Origin: Dicyema japonicum
Lineage: Eukaryota > Dicyemida > Rhombozoa > Dicyemidae
NCBI GenBank assembly: GCA_011109175.1
Contig: RDEW01000044.1
Coordinates: forward strand, 163,397 to 227,269
Length of the DNA: 63,873 bases
Direction: 5' to 3'
The stretch's first letter is position 1. Every line of letters starts with the position of its first letter. The notes beneath the pieces are model-generated. The model saw only the letters and a list, made by a program, of their open reading frames with translations, made no database searches and was not told the origin of the DNA. The position numbers and the translations under genes were made by a program. Below are positions 54,360 through 63,873 of this stretch, piece after piece.

Positions 54360-55110
54360 AGCTACGCCGTTTGAATCGGCTTGTGCCGAAGATGGTTATC
54401 CCACTCAGGATGCCAAGGTGCCTCCTGTCTTTCAAAGCTAATCACAGGGGTAGTCGGTGAAAATAATCAAGATGCTGATGTGGCTTCTATACTTTGCACC
54501 TCTTGTACTCGGATCATTTCCAACCGAACTGAAAGAAGGGAACATCAATTCAATTATCAAGAGAAATGCCTCTAAATACGAAACTGATTGGGATACCTCA
54601 TGGATGCGAGGCAGTAATCAACTCAATCCAGAACTTTCCTTTCAGTCCGCCAGCGACTAAAAATTCCATAATAGTCAATACTTTCAATAGCATTCGCAGA
54701 GATAAAATCATAGACGCTAGAATCTCCAGGATCCCAGAAATTAGCATAACGGCGAAACTCTCATATGGTTCTCAATGCACGCTGATCTTCATCAATACAT
54801 CATCGAATCCAAGACTGGAGTTCAACAAGGAGACCTCCTTGGCCTCATGCTCTCTGTCTTTGGCATTGATTGTACTGAATCAGTGATCATACCTCTACTG
54901 AACTTATGGTACCTGGATGATGATACCATCGGAGGGAATTGGGAAATTGTGGTGGAAGAAGTCTAGTCCGCCATCTTTGAAATTTCAGAATTTGGGTTGG
55001 AACAGAATCCGTATAATTGTGAAATCATTAACGTTTCTTGCGGAGAGGACGACGTAACCGTGCAGTGGCTACAATTTCTTCTTATCTCCAGGATGTGTCA
55101 GTCACGGACT
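54360..55110 (+). pseudogene. LINE-A RT, decayed copy
   Basis: LNTKLIGIPHGCEAVINSIQ (the G.P.GCEA motif preceding RT motif A in this group), NTFNSIRRDKIIDARI (motif A, with the Asp region altered), TGVQQGDLLGLMLS (motif B') and LNLWYLDDDTIGG (catalytic YLDD retained). After a TAG come SAIFEISEFGLEQNPYNCEI. At least three frames are used. Confidence 0.75.
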
Positions 55111-55379
55111 CGTAAACGCAATTTTTCTCAGCTCTCCGTTATATGGCAATAATATTTTAATTCTCTTCGAAGAGAAAAATGCATCCGTTCAACTATTCAC
55201 ATCGAATTTTAAAACTCTAGACTACCCGATATTTTCAGTAACTCATTCTTTATATCTGGTTCACTCACTTTTTCGACATTATTTTCATTTGTTCAAAACT
55301 TTTTTAAATTAAAATCCGTCTATTTTTCCGCGAGTTATGGTGGCACAAACATACAACATTTACGCTTTAATAAATATAT

Positions 55380-56060
55380 AGATTATGTACAGATTTGACA
55401 GATGGTCCTCTGAGTTCTATTATTTTTAGTCTAAACAAGATTTGAATATGTATTCTTCAGAATGTTACTTTGTTCAGAACTTCGGATTTCTAACGTCTCC
55501 CAAGTCTATTACCGTTTCCCAAAGCTAGAAAAAACGATACGAGCAAGTAACTACCCCAACCTTCTGGCCAATTAATCACTTACCTAAGTTGTCCTATATT
55601 ATCTCTTATTTTATGCTTTGGTTACCAAATCATCGAAACAAAAAAGCAAGAGTGTATCCTATCAAATTTACCAGAACGACGTGTCTTTGCATATACAAGT
55701 CAAATTTATTAATGTGTCAAATAAAACTTAAATAATTCACAAAAAATTACAAAATTAAATTTATCTGTTTTTTGTTTGATAGCTCCTGAGATTAACCGAA
55801 GGAGCCAATGGATTTCAAATTTCATGGCTTTTAAGAGTGGTTAAACATCCCAGATTTTTGAGGAAAGACAAAGACTTAAAATTGTTTCTACGGTAAATTC
55901 CATAATATATCCAGATTTAAGATCTAGAAAAATCATTTTATAATTTGACCTGGGTCCGAGAATGAAATGGCCAAATTTTTTGAATAGTATCTATCATCAC
56001 ATGTAGCATTTTAAACCAGGTTCCGATTATTAGGAAATTCAAAAAAATTCATTCAAAAAT
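55380..56060 (+). mobile_element. LINE-A upstream region, second copy
   Basis: Colinear with 9860-10250: ACAGATGGTCCTCTGAGTTC versus ACAGATGATCCTTTGAGTTC, then GACCTGGGTCCGAGA, GGCCAAATTTTT and AACCAGGTT blocks at matching spacing. It lies downstream of the LINE-A RT copy, so it is a separate insertion. Confidence 0.5.
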
Positions 56061-56984
56061 AAAATAGAATTCATTATATGTTTGAACTAAGTATTCCATT
56101 ATATGATCATAAAAATCCTCACACATATCTAGTGACTTTTCCTCAATTTTGAGAATCTCTAACCGAGGGACGTGACTGTTCAACTATGAAAATCCGGTTC
56201 TACGTTTTATTTGTGCTTTTGTGAGCACGAGGAAAGATCATTTTGCCATGATGATATCTCAGTTCGATAGTCTTGGAATCACGTATGTTGTTAGTTGGGT
56301 ATTACCGAAATCTCTAAAATTGATAAAATCCTCACTTGATCCAAAGTCTCAGGTGACCCCCAGAACCTCGTTTAAATTAAATCTATTTCTTCTATGAAAG
56401 AGCTCACGAATTTAGAATATCGTTATCCATCTCAACCAGAATATTCATAATTTCAAAGAATCAGCACAATTTCAAGGGTTTTATGGAGCTGTTAGTCAGA
56501 ATAGTTTAATATCTGGTATTTCTATTTATATACTGTTGTTATTACCTCATTTTTAGAAAATTATATATCAACACATCACTGGATTTTTGCTGTGTCGAGG
56601 GTGGTAATAAGAGATGCTTTTTATTAGACGTGTGCAACAGATTTTTTAAATATTAGTCTATAACTGCTAAAAGACATATTATTGAGCATATAACAGGTGG
56701 GAGTAAGATAAAAAATAACCCATTAGATGAGGAGTATTGTACTCAATTTGTGGGGAGATGGAACTTGAATACACGGCACGATGGAACACTTCCAAAACTT
56801 CATTTGAACTTTCTAATCTAAATTAGGAGGCAAAACAGTTTAAAAGATGATAGAGATAGCAATGGTCACAGAATCGTACGCTTTCTTTGCATCAATCCAA
56901 GAAGCGAATGGTTTGTTTTTAGATGACTGTTTATGCACTTGTTTATTAAAACTTGCTCCTTCCGATCCTTGGTTTACTTAGAAG
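56061..56984. other. no recognisable gene
   Basis: AT-rich. The last 100 bases may belong to the 5' part of the following LINE-D. Confidence 0.4.
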
Positions 56985-58716
56985 CATAGCCTTGGTCCGA
57001 GACTTATGTGGTGGATGTGATGAAGGCTAAGCAAATAGAGTCACTGGGAAACATATCTCTAGTGCTGTATGCAGCACAGATCAGTTAGTGGAATTGACAG
57101 ACAAGCCCAGACCACCCAGTAAAAGAAGGGAGCAGATCTGTTCCAAGATTGCTTGGAGACAGACTTAGCTGGAAGCACTGGAAAGGTAAATAAGTATTGT
57201 GGCGAGATGGTTAGAGGAAAACACCGCCAATAGGTAAGGGGCTAATTTGGAGTTAGAGGAGGCAATAATGGTGTATAAGAAAAAACTCTATACACATGAA
57301 AGTCGATATAAGAAAAGGAGAAAAAATAATCTGTTTGAATTTAATTGCAGATTGTTTTACCGTCACCTACACGAAAATGGCCATAGTTTATGTTCCCAGC
57401 AGGACTCGGAAATGCTTTCCACATGAGGTAATATGTGGGAGGCAAAACCACGCTGACGAATTGCGTTGAATGTCCCGCATAGCGCCGCTCCTTTTTTGGC
57501 GGAATCTTGGGGAATTTTTGATTTTCACAAGAAATTTGAGGATGTCGTGAGACATCTCCCTGATTGGAAAACGACCTGGGTCGATAAAGTTTATAATTTT
57601 TTTTATCAAAAGATGACTTCATTGCACGAGTCTAAGTGTCGTGTAATACATAAAAGCATCACTACCCTGGAAACGATTCCTGATTAGGCATGTACAGGGA
57701 CAACTTATTTGATCCCGAAGCTGGACAACCCCCAGTCTGCTGCAGATTATCGACCGATAACCTGCATGCCAACCCTATATAAAGTGATGACCAAATTGGT
57801 GGCTAATGAGGTCAGGAGCTTTGTATAAGCAAATGGAATTCTCTCCGAAAATCAGTTGGGTACTATGCGAAATTGTCAGGGGCAAAAGAGCAGGCTTAGA
57901 TCAACAAATGCCTTTCTGTGTCTCACGGAGACTCACTTTTCTCTATGTGGGTGGATGTGAAGAAGGCTTACGATTCAGTTGATCATTCTTACCTTGTCGA
58001 GTGCCTACACAGTCTGTGTATGCCTGTGTGGTTCATCAGCTTTGTAGTGGCAGTGATGAATAGGTGGAATATTCATCTGAACTATAATAGGCACCGGATA
58101 AGAGAGGTAAAACTCAAGAGGGAGATCCTTCAGAGAGATAGCATGTCTCCGCTGCTCTTTGTTCTCTGTTTGGAGCCATTGAGTGGCCGCCTAAATGACC
58201 GGTTTGAGGAAACACCAGTTCATTGTGTGGGGGTTTGTTTCATTACAAATCAACTTCTTTTTATCGATGACTTGAAGATGTATGGTCGAACAGCCGAGGA
58301 GCTCTACTCCATGTAGGTCTGTGCTAGGAATTCTTTGAGAGTGTAGAATTAGATTTGAATTATTCAAAGTTTGCGACTAACACGCAAGTATGTAGCGAGT
58401 TAGTAATAGTCCTAGAGGAACACGAAGAATATAAGTATCTGGGTGACCGAATCTCCAAAGTCCCTTATAATACCTAAGACAAAGCAAGAAATTACTGAAG
58501 GTATCCGAAAAAGAGCAGCGTTATTGTGTAGGACGTTTCTAAATGCAAAGAAATTGTTCCTAGTATTAAATAAGTATGCTGTCTCGCTGCTAAACTACTA
58601 CATAGGTGTTTTAAAGTTTGAGCCCAAAGAGTATAATGAGATAAATGATATGATCCGTAGAGTACTCAGAGAAAACACACATAGTGCCATGCGGCCTAAA
58701 CGTCAAATTAATTAAT
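56985..58716 (+). pseudogene. LINE-D (R4/Dong-like), 5' and RT part
   Basis: One frame with several stops carries the connector (RPPSKRREQICSKIAWRQ, ANLELEEAIMVYKKKLYTHE, FNCRLFYRHLHENGH, FDFHKKFEDVVRHLPDWKTT) and RT motifs. These are LIPKLDNPQSAADYRPITCM, NGILSENQLGTMRNCQGQKS, SLFSMWVDVKKAYDSVDHSY (motif A), REILQRDSMSPLLFVLCLEP (motif B', normally QGDS) and LLFIDDLKMYGR (F-DD catalytic motif). Then YKYLG and LLNYYIGVLKFEPKEYNEIN follow. Stops are a mix of TAA, TAG and TGA. The order and motifs fit R4/Dong-type LINEs. The element breaks at about 58716. Confidence 0.8.
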
Positions 58717-60039
58717 TAATTTTGTTGATTAATTATTAAAATTTATAGTTAAATTTTAATATCAACGAAAAATTTATGAAATTTTTTATTTTTAATTTTA
58801 TTTGCGAATAACAATTAATTTATTCGCGAATTAATTAATAGAATTTTAGAATTGTAATTAAAATAGCTTGAACCATCACAACCTTCAGAAGAGTTTTCCC
58901 TGGACTGCACTTCCTTCTAGTCCAAGCATGCCAAGACTGCTGAGGAAGGCCAGGATCACCTGAATTTTTTCATTCTGGCTAAAACGGTGTTTTTTTGGTT
59001 CAATAAATTTAATTTAATTCGGCGAAATAAATTATTTTTTATAAACTCACTAAAATTATCATCATTTTCATGATCTAGAAAGGAGTTGACTCTGCTTCAG
59101 TAGTAAATGGATAGGTTATTCATTAAATAATGCGAGCGTTCCCTCTGATTACTGCCATTTCCAGCCTCTATCTGCGTCAATAAAATATCAGTCGATAATT
59201 TTCAAATATTGATCGGATAATTATTTATTACAATAGAGTATGTCAAATTATTAATTAATTAACATACTTAAGGCCATACTTGACTGACAATAATTTGTTT
59301 TTTTAAATGTTCGTATGCCATTAATAAATGAAATTTTTCCAGACAAAGGGTAAAATTAAACTAACTAATAGTGTGATCCTGACGCAGTCGAGTAGAGCCT
59401 CATCTAGGTTTGTCAAAACCAGTCCTCCAGACCAGGAGCTAAACAGTCACCTGTTGGAATAAAATGGTGGATCGTTTTGAATCCCGATAAGGGATTGGGT
59501 GTCCCTGAGTAAGATGGATATAATAACGTCATTGGAAGAGCCATAGGTACTAAATCATTGAGAAGCTGAATTAAGTAACCACAAGTACTAATTCCAATAG
59601 TATCTAATTAAATATCAATTTTATTAAAAAAGGTGATGATGATCTTACCAATGATTTATTAGGTTTGTATCACTTTAAGGTACTTTATTAAATAAAATTC
59701 ACTCAGTATTAAGTAAGATGGAAAATAGTGCAATCTATGAGGTGTCAATGAATAAAATATCGTGATAAAGATTTTTTAATTCCCACAGAAACGGCAATGG
59801 ATATGTGAGATTTCCTATAGTAGAAAGACTCAGTAGGAAGATGAATTTTTCGTACTTCCTTAAAACGTCAAACGAAGTAACAAAATAGGAAGAACCATTT
59901 AAATATTATAGACCAAATTTCGTCTTCCTTTCACTTATAAAGTCAAAAGTAGTAAAATATAAAAACAGTAAAGTCTCTCGAATCCGCCAAATTCAAGGAT
60001 CGGCAAAATCTAGGTCAAGTGTGTCTGCTAGGAAGCACA
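58717..60039. other. 1.3-kb interruption of LINE-D
   Basis: AT-rich sequence separating LINE-D RT from its C-terminal domains. It contains repeat family R1 copy 4 (58862-59040). Otherwise I see no coding signal. Confidence 0.55.
58862..59040 (-). repeat. dispersed repeat family R1, copy 4
   Basis: Shares TCCAAGCATGCSAARACTGC, TGAGGAAGGCCAGGATCAC and GTGTTTTTTGGTTCAATAAA blocks with the copies at 22.6 and 47.7 kb. It covers only the part upstream (minus sense) of the HMTHD peptide. Confidence 0.6.
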
Positions 60040-61180
60040 CCATAATAACTACCGAGAAAACACGGCAACCCACCTAGGCACTATCAGACCTTTTTTGTCT
60101 GCTAAGTATGGTGCTGATGATGGTGGGCTAGTAAATTTGAAGGCATTTATCAAATTACAATATAATATTTTAATGGAAAAGAACAACTTAAAAAGCCTAC
60201 ATAAGGTACTTTTCAGAGCATTGGACAACCCACATGTCGACCTTAAATCGTCGACCAAATGGCTAAAATACGGTGACAACTCACATCGATCGGAGACGTT
60301 TTATACGTATATGCAAGACCGCAATATTTTTTTGGGTCGATCAACAAATACATGTCCCCACTGTAAGTCAAGGAGCATGTCGGTTGATCATTTAGCCACT
60401 CGATGTGGATCCATTCTCTGCCACGACTATGTGTCGAGGTATAACGAGGAGGTGAGACATCTCTCGAGGTAATGAGTCATCATCTCTACCATGCAATAAG
60501 TATGGTATTCGCCACACAAGAAAGTTGTCGACTCATAAAGTGCAATCTGTATTAGAGAACAGCAGGATCCAAATTAAGTTAGACAGCGTTATCCGTTCCT
60601 CAGTGCTAGTCATGCAAAATGAACCAGACATTGTGGTATACGATAAGGAGTTTGGCCAAGACCTTATCATAGAGGTTACATCACGTCTCAAGACTGTTTG
60701 TAGACTGTGGAGGTGGAGGGAAAAAAAGTATGACTTTCTTGCAAACGAAATGGGGCAGATTCTTGGTTGCAAGTCCTCGTTTTTCCTATAGTAATGACGT
60801 GGGAAGGAATTGCAACAAAGTACCACAAGGGTTATCGGACGTCAAGCTCTTTAAAGAAGAACTTGAGACGAGGTCGAACAATGGTATTCACAATGGAATC
60901 CAACAGAATGGTTGCTTGTCTTGTAATCGAAGTCTGAGTAACTATGCTACCCTTTGATCACATCTCCAAGCGGAGAGATAGGGTTAATGTCTATAATTTA
61001 ATGAAGGTCTGGTTTGATTAGAAATTAGTGCAAAATCAATTGGAGAAAAACATCAAGGTAGTCCTCGAATTTAACGAAGGTACTCTAAAGTCTGCCTTCA
61101 GTCTGAAGGACCACGAGAGTCAGATTTATATCAAAAATATTATGATGGGCAAAATAAAAAGGACGATTGTTTTTGCATGA
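60040..61180 (+). pseudogene. LINE-D zinc finger and RLE-like C-terminus
   Basis: ATHLGTIRPFLSAKYGADDG is followed by LKSLHKVLFRALDNPHVDLK and WLKYGDNSHRSETF. The CCHC finger reads CPHCKSRSMSVDHLATRCGS, then SRYNEEVRHLSR. After a frameshift come STHKVQSVLENSRIQIKLDS and the endonuclease core EPDIVVYDKEFGQDLIIEV (PD...E, PD-(D/E)XK type), then YDFLANEMGQILGCK and VMTWEGIATKYHK. The order CCHC then PD...E is that of R4/R2-group LINEs, whose endonuclease nicks the target. 60985-61180 is a further open stretch (LEKNIKVVLEFNEGTLKSAF) of unknown origin. Confidence 0.8.
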
Positions 61181-61184
61181 AGTC

Positions 61185-61680
61185 AAATCTTATTCTAATT
61201 TTATTTATAACAAATAACGAGAATCACCAACAAATACAAAACAGTAGGGGCCGTCAGGTAAATCCGGACACTTTAAACAGCCATTTCATCATTCTCAATG
61301 CTCTTCCGAGTCCCGATACACTTCCTGTATGGATGAATTATTTTTTAAAAGTATCTATGACATTCGATTTTTTCTTTAATCTCTATTTTTTTGAAAACAA
61401 TCTATCATTTCTTTTTCCTTTATAAGCTGCCCCCTGCAATAATTTCTATAATCAGTAATATAACCATTGATTGCATCTCTCCTTGAAATCTAATCAACAA
61501 GTGAATTATCACGTTGATAATATTTACACTTGGCTGTCAAAAGTTGTTAATTCAGTTTTCCCATATTCACGGATTTTAAGAATTATTAATGTATTTTTAT
61601 TTCAATCAATCGTTTCTGTGCAATGGAAATGTCCATCCTCTTCGAGGCATGTGCTACTGAGAAAATAAAATTTAGATTCG
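61185..61680 (-). mobile_element. second pogo/Tigger-type relic
   Basis: Aligns over 200 bases with the element at 50 kb (ATAACCATTGATTGC..CTTGAAATCTAATC versus ATAAAACCATTAAATTC..CTTGAAATCTATTC). The minus strand reads DNSLVD, stop, ISRRDAINGYITD, the second DNA-binding subdomain of Tigger transposases. No DDE core or terminal repeats are visible. Confidence 0.5.
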
Positions 61681-62510
61681 TTCAAAAGTCTAAATTAATG
61701 AACACATCACATTAATATCTGCCAGTGAGCGAACCAATCCACTGTTGTAAGAAAGCGTGCGATCCTTTTTAAAAGCCGTAGTGTTACTGGGCAATTTTCT
61801 CGATTCACGTGGATCCCTATTGATGCTTAAGGATTAGAGAAATCAAAAAAAGGAAAGAATCCTTGTTAATATAGGCGGAAGTGTAGGAATTAAACTAAGT
61901 CAATCGTGAGTGAAGCATTAACTAATTTATTATCATCTAACATCGAAAAAGGATACATCAAAAAAAGGAGTTAAACCATAAATTAAGAGATTTCGACAGG
62001 AATGAGAGGTTTTTGTTGTGTTCCTTCATAATAATAAAGCTTTTCTGACTCCAATCATTACTCTTTAATAAGAATTTGGAGAGACATGGTGTTTTCTTAA
62101 ATTTACGAGTTTTGCCGACTTTTATAGCTGATTAGTAGAAACGATAGGATTCGGAGCCGCATAGTGATACAGCTGGAATTATTGTTCAAGATTCTCACGT
62201 TGTCGAGTAATAAAGGAATAGTTAAGGAGAGAAATTGATAATGTTAACTATATTTTCAATAATTAAAGATATTTAATAAAAAATGGTAATGAAATATCTT
62301 TTATCATAGATATTTAATATATAATTATATCAAACAATTAAGATAAAAATTTAAATAAAATAAAATTTGACCTAATAAAATTTAGACTACATGAACAGAA
62401 CTATTCATTAGATCATAATTATTCTGTTTAGCAAAATAGTCAGAATAAAATGTGATGAGAGATATATATTAATTGATTCATATGTAATTTAAAAGAACCC
62501 TTCTATACTA
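61681..62510. other. no recognisable gene
   Basis: AT-rich spacer upstream of the membrane-protein gene. Any promoter would lie in 62200-62600, but I cannot identify specific elements. Confidence 0.45.
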
Positions 62511-62539
62511 TATATTTCGTAAACTTTAAAAATAAGGAT

Positions 62540-63700
62540 TATCAAATTTACAATCCGAAGAACAAATAGATGTATGGGAAACTAATGGTACGGATTTGTT
62601 TTCTTTCACTAAATAAATTTAAACTTATTCCATACTTCAACAATGGGTTTATACTATTGACTTATTAACAGAAATTGATTATGGTACGTTTTTTGTTGTA
62701 CTTAAGCTGGTAAGCGATATACTAATATCACAAAGATTCGTAAAACTAAGTTTGGGGATTACTACCGATGTGGTTATGTTCATATTAGTTTTTCGAATAA
62801 TATATCTGTTACATTTTATTCAATCAAGTTGCAATATCACGCTAAAGGTTATTTGAATTATTTTACTGGAAAAGGTTTTTATTAAAATTTATTTAGCTAA
62901 TACTCTAACCAAAATAATGACCCAAATAAGCCGATTTGGTTTTTATATCACGAAAAGAGAATCCGAGCACTAATAAATGGAATTATCAAAATATCATATA
63001 TTGACAATTACAAAATTGTACACGTTTGCAATAATTCTTAGATAACAGATGAACATTTCAGTGATTATTACTATATTGTCTAAACACAAATTTATAGTGC
63101 CAATAAATATATATTGCGTGGTGATTATTCTAAAATATTTATTACGGCTTATAAACAAAATGAGAATGAATATCGTATTAATAGATTTTCTTTTTGTGTT
63201 GGTAATAAAAAAGATAAATGTGTTTCTCAAATAAAGCGATTTAAACAAATTAATATAGGAAGATATAATCACTGTGGATCCATCTCACAAAACTATACAA
63301 ATGTGTCTATCAAAATTTTATCTTTAAAATTACAATTTTCCAGTGATGATTTGATTTTTTATTTTATTAGAGATGGTAAATAAATCCGACTAAATATTAG
63401 ATGAAGGATGCTTTGAAACTCAATCATCTACTGAAATTAAACAATTAAAAAACAAGATTAAACATCATTATGTTGCAGATGGTTAGTATACTCGACTGAA
63501 ATTTAGATAAAATAAGTTTTGAAAAACTAATTTCGTTTGAAACTAAAGCCGTAAAAAAATTGACGAAAAATCAAATAATTGGAATCGTGTGTGGAGTTGT
63601 TGGAATATTATTCATATCTCTCACTGTCGCTATTTTTATCAAACTGAAATCACATACTGAAATACAGGAAAGCATTCCATTAATCTTTGTAACTAACTAA
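62540..63700 (+). CDS. type I membrane protein with tandem ectodomain module
   Basis: Spliced host gene of unknown family. Module 1 (about 62626-62874) reads VYTIDLL, intron, GKRYTNITKIRK, FGDYYRCGYVHISF, NNISVTFYSIKLQY, YFTGK. Module 2 (about 63095-63375) reads YRINRFSFCVGNKKDKCVSQ, IGRYNHCGSISQ, TNVSIKILSLKLQF, DLIFYFIRD. They align as Y.I...G.K...I...G.Y..CG...N.S....KLQ...YF. A Cys-containing linker (EGCFETQSSTE), a membrane helix (IIGIVCGVVGILFISLTVAI) and a 20-residue tail end at TAA. Introns are 23, 22, 25 and 25 nt. The 5' end and the 62900-63090 stretch contain TAA/TAG that I could not splice out, so the model is partial. Confidence 0.65.
62684..62706 (+). other. 23-nt intron, phase 1
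   Basis: GTACGTTTTTTGTTGTACTTAAG. Removing it joins TTGATTATG to CTGGTAAG and keeps a long open frame (EIDYAGKRYT). Reading through gives a stop within the intron. Confidence 0.65.
62875..62896 (+). other. 22-nt intron, phase 1
   Basis: GTTTTTATTAAAATTTATTTAG, directly after YFTGK at the end of module 1. Same phase and same module position as the intron at 63376. Confidence 0.6.
63376..63400 (+). other. 25-nt intron, phase 1
   Basis: GTAAATAAATCC...AATATTAG. It contains an in-frame TAA. Splicing joins FYFIRD to DEGCFETQ. Confidence 0.75.
63482..63506 (+). other. 25-nt intron, phase 1
   Basis: GTTAGTATACTC...AAATTTAG, the same length and phase as the previous intron. Splicing joins KHHYVAD to DKISFEK and leads into the membrane-anchor exon. 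Confidence 0.75.
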
Positions 63701-63873
63701 TTTTAATTCGTAAACACTCTTCACTTTATTTGAATTTATTAAATTATTTGAACAACAGTCGATATTCGAAAAACTTACAAAATTTTGAAATTTGACAATT
63801 GTAAAAAAGTATACTAGATGATTTATGACTAAATTCGGCATCGGAAACCCCCTCGTTCGACATAAAAGATCCT

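Noticed and set aside
5288-58330. Reassigned stop codons, for example TAA read as an amino acid
   Set aside because: Stops inside the LINE-D and LINE-A copies are a mix of TAA, TAG and TGA, and some fall where relatives have Trp or Gly. Intact-looking genes end with TAA. Ordinary decay in AT-rich DNA explains most of it.
1-63873. CRISPR arrays, operons, ribosome-binding sites, riboswitches
   Set aside because: The sequence is eukaryotic: spliceosomal introns, animal LINEs and no regularly spaced repeats or gene clusters.

Overview
The window is eukaryotic, AT-rich nuclear DNA, most likely from a small-genome animal. It has no operons, Shine-Dalgarno sites or prokaryotic genes. Most recognisable coding sequence belongs to decayed non-LTR retrotransposons (LINEs) of animal type. 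The few host genes have unusually small spliceosomal introns of 22-26 nt with GT...AG ends. Introns that short are known from dicyemid mesozoans, and a (CCCTAA)3 stretch fits the animal telomere motif, so a dicyemid-like source is my best guess. That is inference, not proof.

I use four working names for LINE groups. LINE-A has a YLDD reverse transcriptase (RT) and a C-terminal zinc-knuckle plus restriction-like endonuclease region (RPDG...WDVT). LINE-B has an apurinic-type endonuclease (EN), a YADD RT and a (TAA)n-like tail. LINE-C is jockey/R1-like (LFYADDV). LINE-D is R4/Dong-like (CPHC...DHLATRC zinc finger, EPDI endonuclease). All visible copies are truncated, frameshifted or stop-ridden.

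Layout: 0-11.8 kb holds LINE-A, -B and -C pieces, a three-part LINE mosaic (5.4-7.4 kb), a small hAT-type MITE (9.1 kb) and the best LINE-A copy (9.6-11.8 kb). 12-20 kb holds a LINE-B copy inserted into a LINE-C copy with an intact 14-bp target-site duplication. 20.5-23 kb holds a dispersed repeat family around a gag-like zinc-knuckle ORF. 24.7-25.6 kb holds a possible host gene. 26.1-28.2 kb holds LINE pieces around a 925-bp gap. 28.4-29.5 kb is a pseudogene of the DNA polymerase epsilon catalytic subunit. 30-40 kb is mostly non-coding with a few orphan exons. 40-49 kb is again LINE-rich and includes a tristetraprolin-type CCCH zinc-finger ORF on the minus strand (43.7-44.1 kb). 50-53 kb has pogo/Tigger and integrase-like relics. 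54-61 kb has LINE-A and a long, interrupted LINE-D. 62.6-63.7 kb carries the best host gene, a type I membrane protein with two tandem copies of an ectodomain module and four ultra-short introns.

Six isolated n characters each sit exactly between two near-identical direct repeats. They look like unmerged contig overlaps, so those duplications should not be trusted. Little can be said about genes acting together: most loci are independent relics, and no pathway is visible.
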